From Glaesserella sp041814905 (GTDB taxonomy: Bacteria > Pseudomonadota > Gammaproteobacteria > Enterobacterales > Pasteurellaceae): DNA of 7,590 nt. The notes under the pieces are model-generated. The model was not told the origin of the DNA. It worked only from the letters and a program-made list of their open reading frames with translations, and ran no database searches. The stretch spans positions 1 to 7,590 of the forward strand of contig NZ_JBGXYA010000084.1 of assembly GCF_041814905.1 (NCBI RefSeq), written 5' to 3'. Positions 7,301 to 7,590 of this stretch are shown here, one piece after another (position 1 is the first letter of the stretch; each line of letters starts with the position of its first letter). The position numbers and the translations under genes are program-made.

Positions 7301-7590
7301 ATTGTCGAAGAAACGCAAAACAACCATAAAATCCACCGCACTTTTGATGATGAAAACCACTCGGTTACGCGCACGCTTATTCTTGAGGGGCAAGCTCCGA
7401 TTGTTACGCGCTTCAAATATAACCAAGTCGGCGAACTCGTCCAACTGGATTTACCGAATACAAGCGGTCAGAAACAGCAATTATTTTGTAAATATGACGC
7501 CAACGGCAATGAGATTCAGCGCACTTCCAATCAGGGGTTTATTTTTAACCAACGCTTTGACGAGATGGACTGCCTGACCCATCAGCGGGC
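4301..7590 (+). CDS. PrePAAR-PAAR-Rhs T6SS effector, 3' end beyond window
   Basis: There are 1096 full codons without a stop to the right edge. Parts: residues 35-44, AARVDDIINH, a perfect prePAAR motif (AARxxDxxxH); 48-102, a long hydrophobic Gly/Ala/Val stretch, one or two membrane helices; about 123-198, a PAAR domain with likely metal ligands H153 and C182, which would sharpen the VgrG tip; about 231-328, a Lys/Gly/Ala-rich basic linker; C330-A-K-C333; and from about 354 (GDPIDVLSGHIVEQRTDF) the Rhs shell with YD repeats such as YDEQGR (Y607), YDRYGN (Y672), YDRHGN (Y849), YDKVGR (Y975) and YDANGN (Y1065). Rhs shells enclose a C-terminal toxin released by self-cleavage near a PxxxxDPxG-type motif; neither motif nor toxin is in view, so the activity is unknown. 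The ATG at 4301 is preceded by purine-rich AAGAAGAGA about 11 bases upstream. Co-transcription with the Eag gene is likely. By layout it is a class I prePAAR effector. Confidence 0.95.
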   Translation, partial: MAESPDIVARITQNINAFQYSKVHITGPLEVVTPAARVDDIINHTSFWSALAGAVVGAVVTAGIFALAAAGVAAVGITGGLAGPIVAAAVGALATFALSGGISQISGAVTKFVDEAIGGEPSGPIIKGSTDVYVNGKPLAMADLELSVGCTRHSPPPKIAQGSETVSVNNKPVARKGDKTECSATIAEGSPNVFIGSGQGTYVEMKSEFTGFQRALLFAVEFVIPPTAIFGKGIAKGLAKVGKALVTKGPRVSAAIAARMAGRAAKGLATGAARKAQSVAKAARAVSRGAAKGAKAVGRGVAKGAKTVGKGIGKGAKQAGKIARGKTLGCAKCAFKNNKGIKRFTEAAKKFVKGDPIDVLSGHIVEQRTDFTLGQTLPLSFIRTWSRHKDEQQSEGLCGRFWTDNFSEYAEVSDNGRHVKIATFEGTYLRFALPQGGAESFNPDHPNYALIRHREYFELFNRDTRISKLFYFIETAEIDDADAESASESESDLTFPPIPDGRYLISAWLDTFDNAVQFHYNAQSWLESVSHTDGIILTLTYQGDWLHQITRVDNGQQQVLVTYTQDEHGHLIESDALLDYHLFYRYDSRSNLTRWADNDKTWVDYHYDEQGRVIHSIGADGFYPVWFEYGENQTRVRDGKGNVTVTVYDYDPHIMKPLVITSPSGRQTRFAYDRYGNLLTQTFADGSQVSFDYLEQTGLVTSFTDPSGERWQYGYDDNEQLIRIEDPIGRVWQAAEHKTDSQTTALFTAPDGSQTEFIRNEYGLLTQIIRKNHGETGRLQTAFYRYDPRHRLIESQDAEQRRIQLSYNAEDQVNQLKTANGHFWHYGYNAHAKLTNTARPNQSSETHIYDRHGNLTKYTDANGVVWQLKYGAFDLLMEKIDGEGNRWQYAYDKDSLKLQEVTNPKGERYTYTFNADGQVETETDFAGNVWQYAYNELGQLHQLTDGEGDNAYYHYETSGQLSELICKDNRYTYTYDKVGRVTQIQSIDSTLTYRYDVNDRIVEETQNNHKIHRTFDDENHSVTRTLILEGQAPIVTRFKYNQVGELVQLDLPNTSGQKQQLFCKYDANGNEIQRTSNQGFIFNQRFDEMDCLTHQR
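4991..5284 (+). repeat. Lys/Gly/Ala-rich basic repeat linker in the PAAR-Rhs protein
   Basis: Residues about 231-328 carry many degenerate copies of a KG(A/I/V)(A/G)K unit, for example GKGIAKGLAKVGKAL, AAKGAKAVGRGVAKGAK and VGKGIGKGAKQAGK, with scattered Arg. Charge is strongly positive and acidic residues are absent from the core. The pattern resembles histone H1-like tails or amphipathic antimicrobial-type helices. It lies between the PAAR domain and the Rhs shell, where a flexible connector is expected. Possible roles are binding the acidic spike, membrane contact or nucleic acid binding; none is shown by the sequence. Confidence 0.6.
5735..5776 (+). repeat. Acidic low-complexity insert with a 17-base palindrome and GAATCC repeats
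   Basis: Residues 479-492 read DDADAESASESESD, a purely acidic/Ser/Ala run inside the Rhs shell. The DNA has two tandem GATGCC-like units followed by CGAATC units, and GATGCCGAATCGGCATC (5744-5760) has 8-base inverted arms around one base. The 6-base units keep the frame on gain or loss, so length variation between strains is plausible. Confidence 0.55.
6268..6276 (-). other. DNA uptake signal core, A. pleuropneumoniae type
   Basis: The plus strand ACCGCTTGT is the exact reverse complement of ACAAGCGGT, the 9-base uptake signal core of the Actinobacillus pleuropneumoniae subclade. It lies inside the Rhs coding region. Confidence 0.5.
7169..7177 (+). other. DNA uptake signal core, A. pleuropneumoniae type
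   Basis: Exact ACAAGCGGT followed by C (ACAAGCGGTC), inside the Rhs coding region. It encodes the variable part of a YD repeat (TSGQ). Confidence 0.55.
7335..7344 (-). other. DNA uptake signal core, H. influenzae type
   Basis: The plus strand ACCGCACTTT is the exact reverse complement of AAAGTGCGGT, which contains the 9-base AAGTGCGGT core of the Haemophilus influenzae subclade. It is a single copy and could be chance. Confidence 0.35.
7460..7468 (+). other. DNA uptake signal core, A. pleuropneumoniae type
   Basis: Exact ACAAGCGGT followed by C, about 290 bases after the previous copy and in the same orientation. It again encodes a TSGQ segment of the Rhs shell. Confidence 0.55.

Noticed and set aside
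7302..7577. 91-codon plus-strand frame near the right edge
   Set aside because: It is out of frame with the Rhs gene, which stays open with YD repeats through this whole stretch.
4301..7590. Broken or frameshifted Rhs gene
   Set aside because: Manual translation from 4301 gives a single uninterrupted frame from the prePAAR motif to the last base, so it is intact as far as seen.

Overview
The window looks like an accessory type VI secretion (T6SS) effector island from a gamma-proteobacterium, most likely a Pasteurellaceae. Evidence for the family: moderate-to-low GC with very AT-rich patches, and exact 9-base matches to Pasteurellaceae DNA uptake signal cores. Three are of the Actinobacillus pleuropneumoniae type (ACAAGCGGT) and one is of the Haemophilus influenzae type (AAGTGCGGT). 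No genus can be fixed from this window, and no structural T6SS genes (tss, hcp, clpV) are present.

Layout. Two divergent gene groups share a 260-base AT-rich intergenic region (3559-3818). The left group reads on the minus strand: a 1013-residue VgrG (3558 to 517) with an unusual duplicated N-terminal extension and a glycine-linked C-terminal domain that looks like a toxin; a small polytopic membrane protein (548 to 150) overlapping its 3' end, the probable immunity protein; and the start of a DUF4176-like gene (140 to the left edge). The right group reads on the plus strand: a DcrB/DUF1795 protein of the Eag chaperone type (3819-4256), then a PAAR-Rhs effector from 4301 that is still open at the right edge. 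Its N-terminal prePAAR motif, hydrophobic region, PAAR domain, basic linker and about 740 residues of the Rhs cage are visible. The variable toxin tip and its immunity gene lie beyond the window.

How the genes would work together. VgrG forms the trimeric spike of the T6SS tube and here seems to carry its own toxin domain. The PAAR-Rhs protein would cap a VgrG spike and carry an enclosed second toxin, with the Eag protein shielding its transmembrane segment before loading. The membrane protein would protect the producer from the VgrG toxin, which points to an inner-membrane or periplasmic target. The DUF4176-like gene is the surprise: to my knowledge that family is mainly associated with Gram-positive LXG/type VII toxin loci, and the VgrG C-terminal domain has a Gly/Ala-rich alternating pattern that also recalls those toxins. 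This suggests a toxin module shared between secretion systems.
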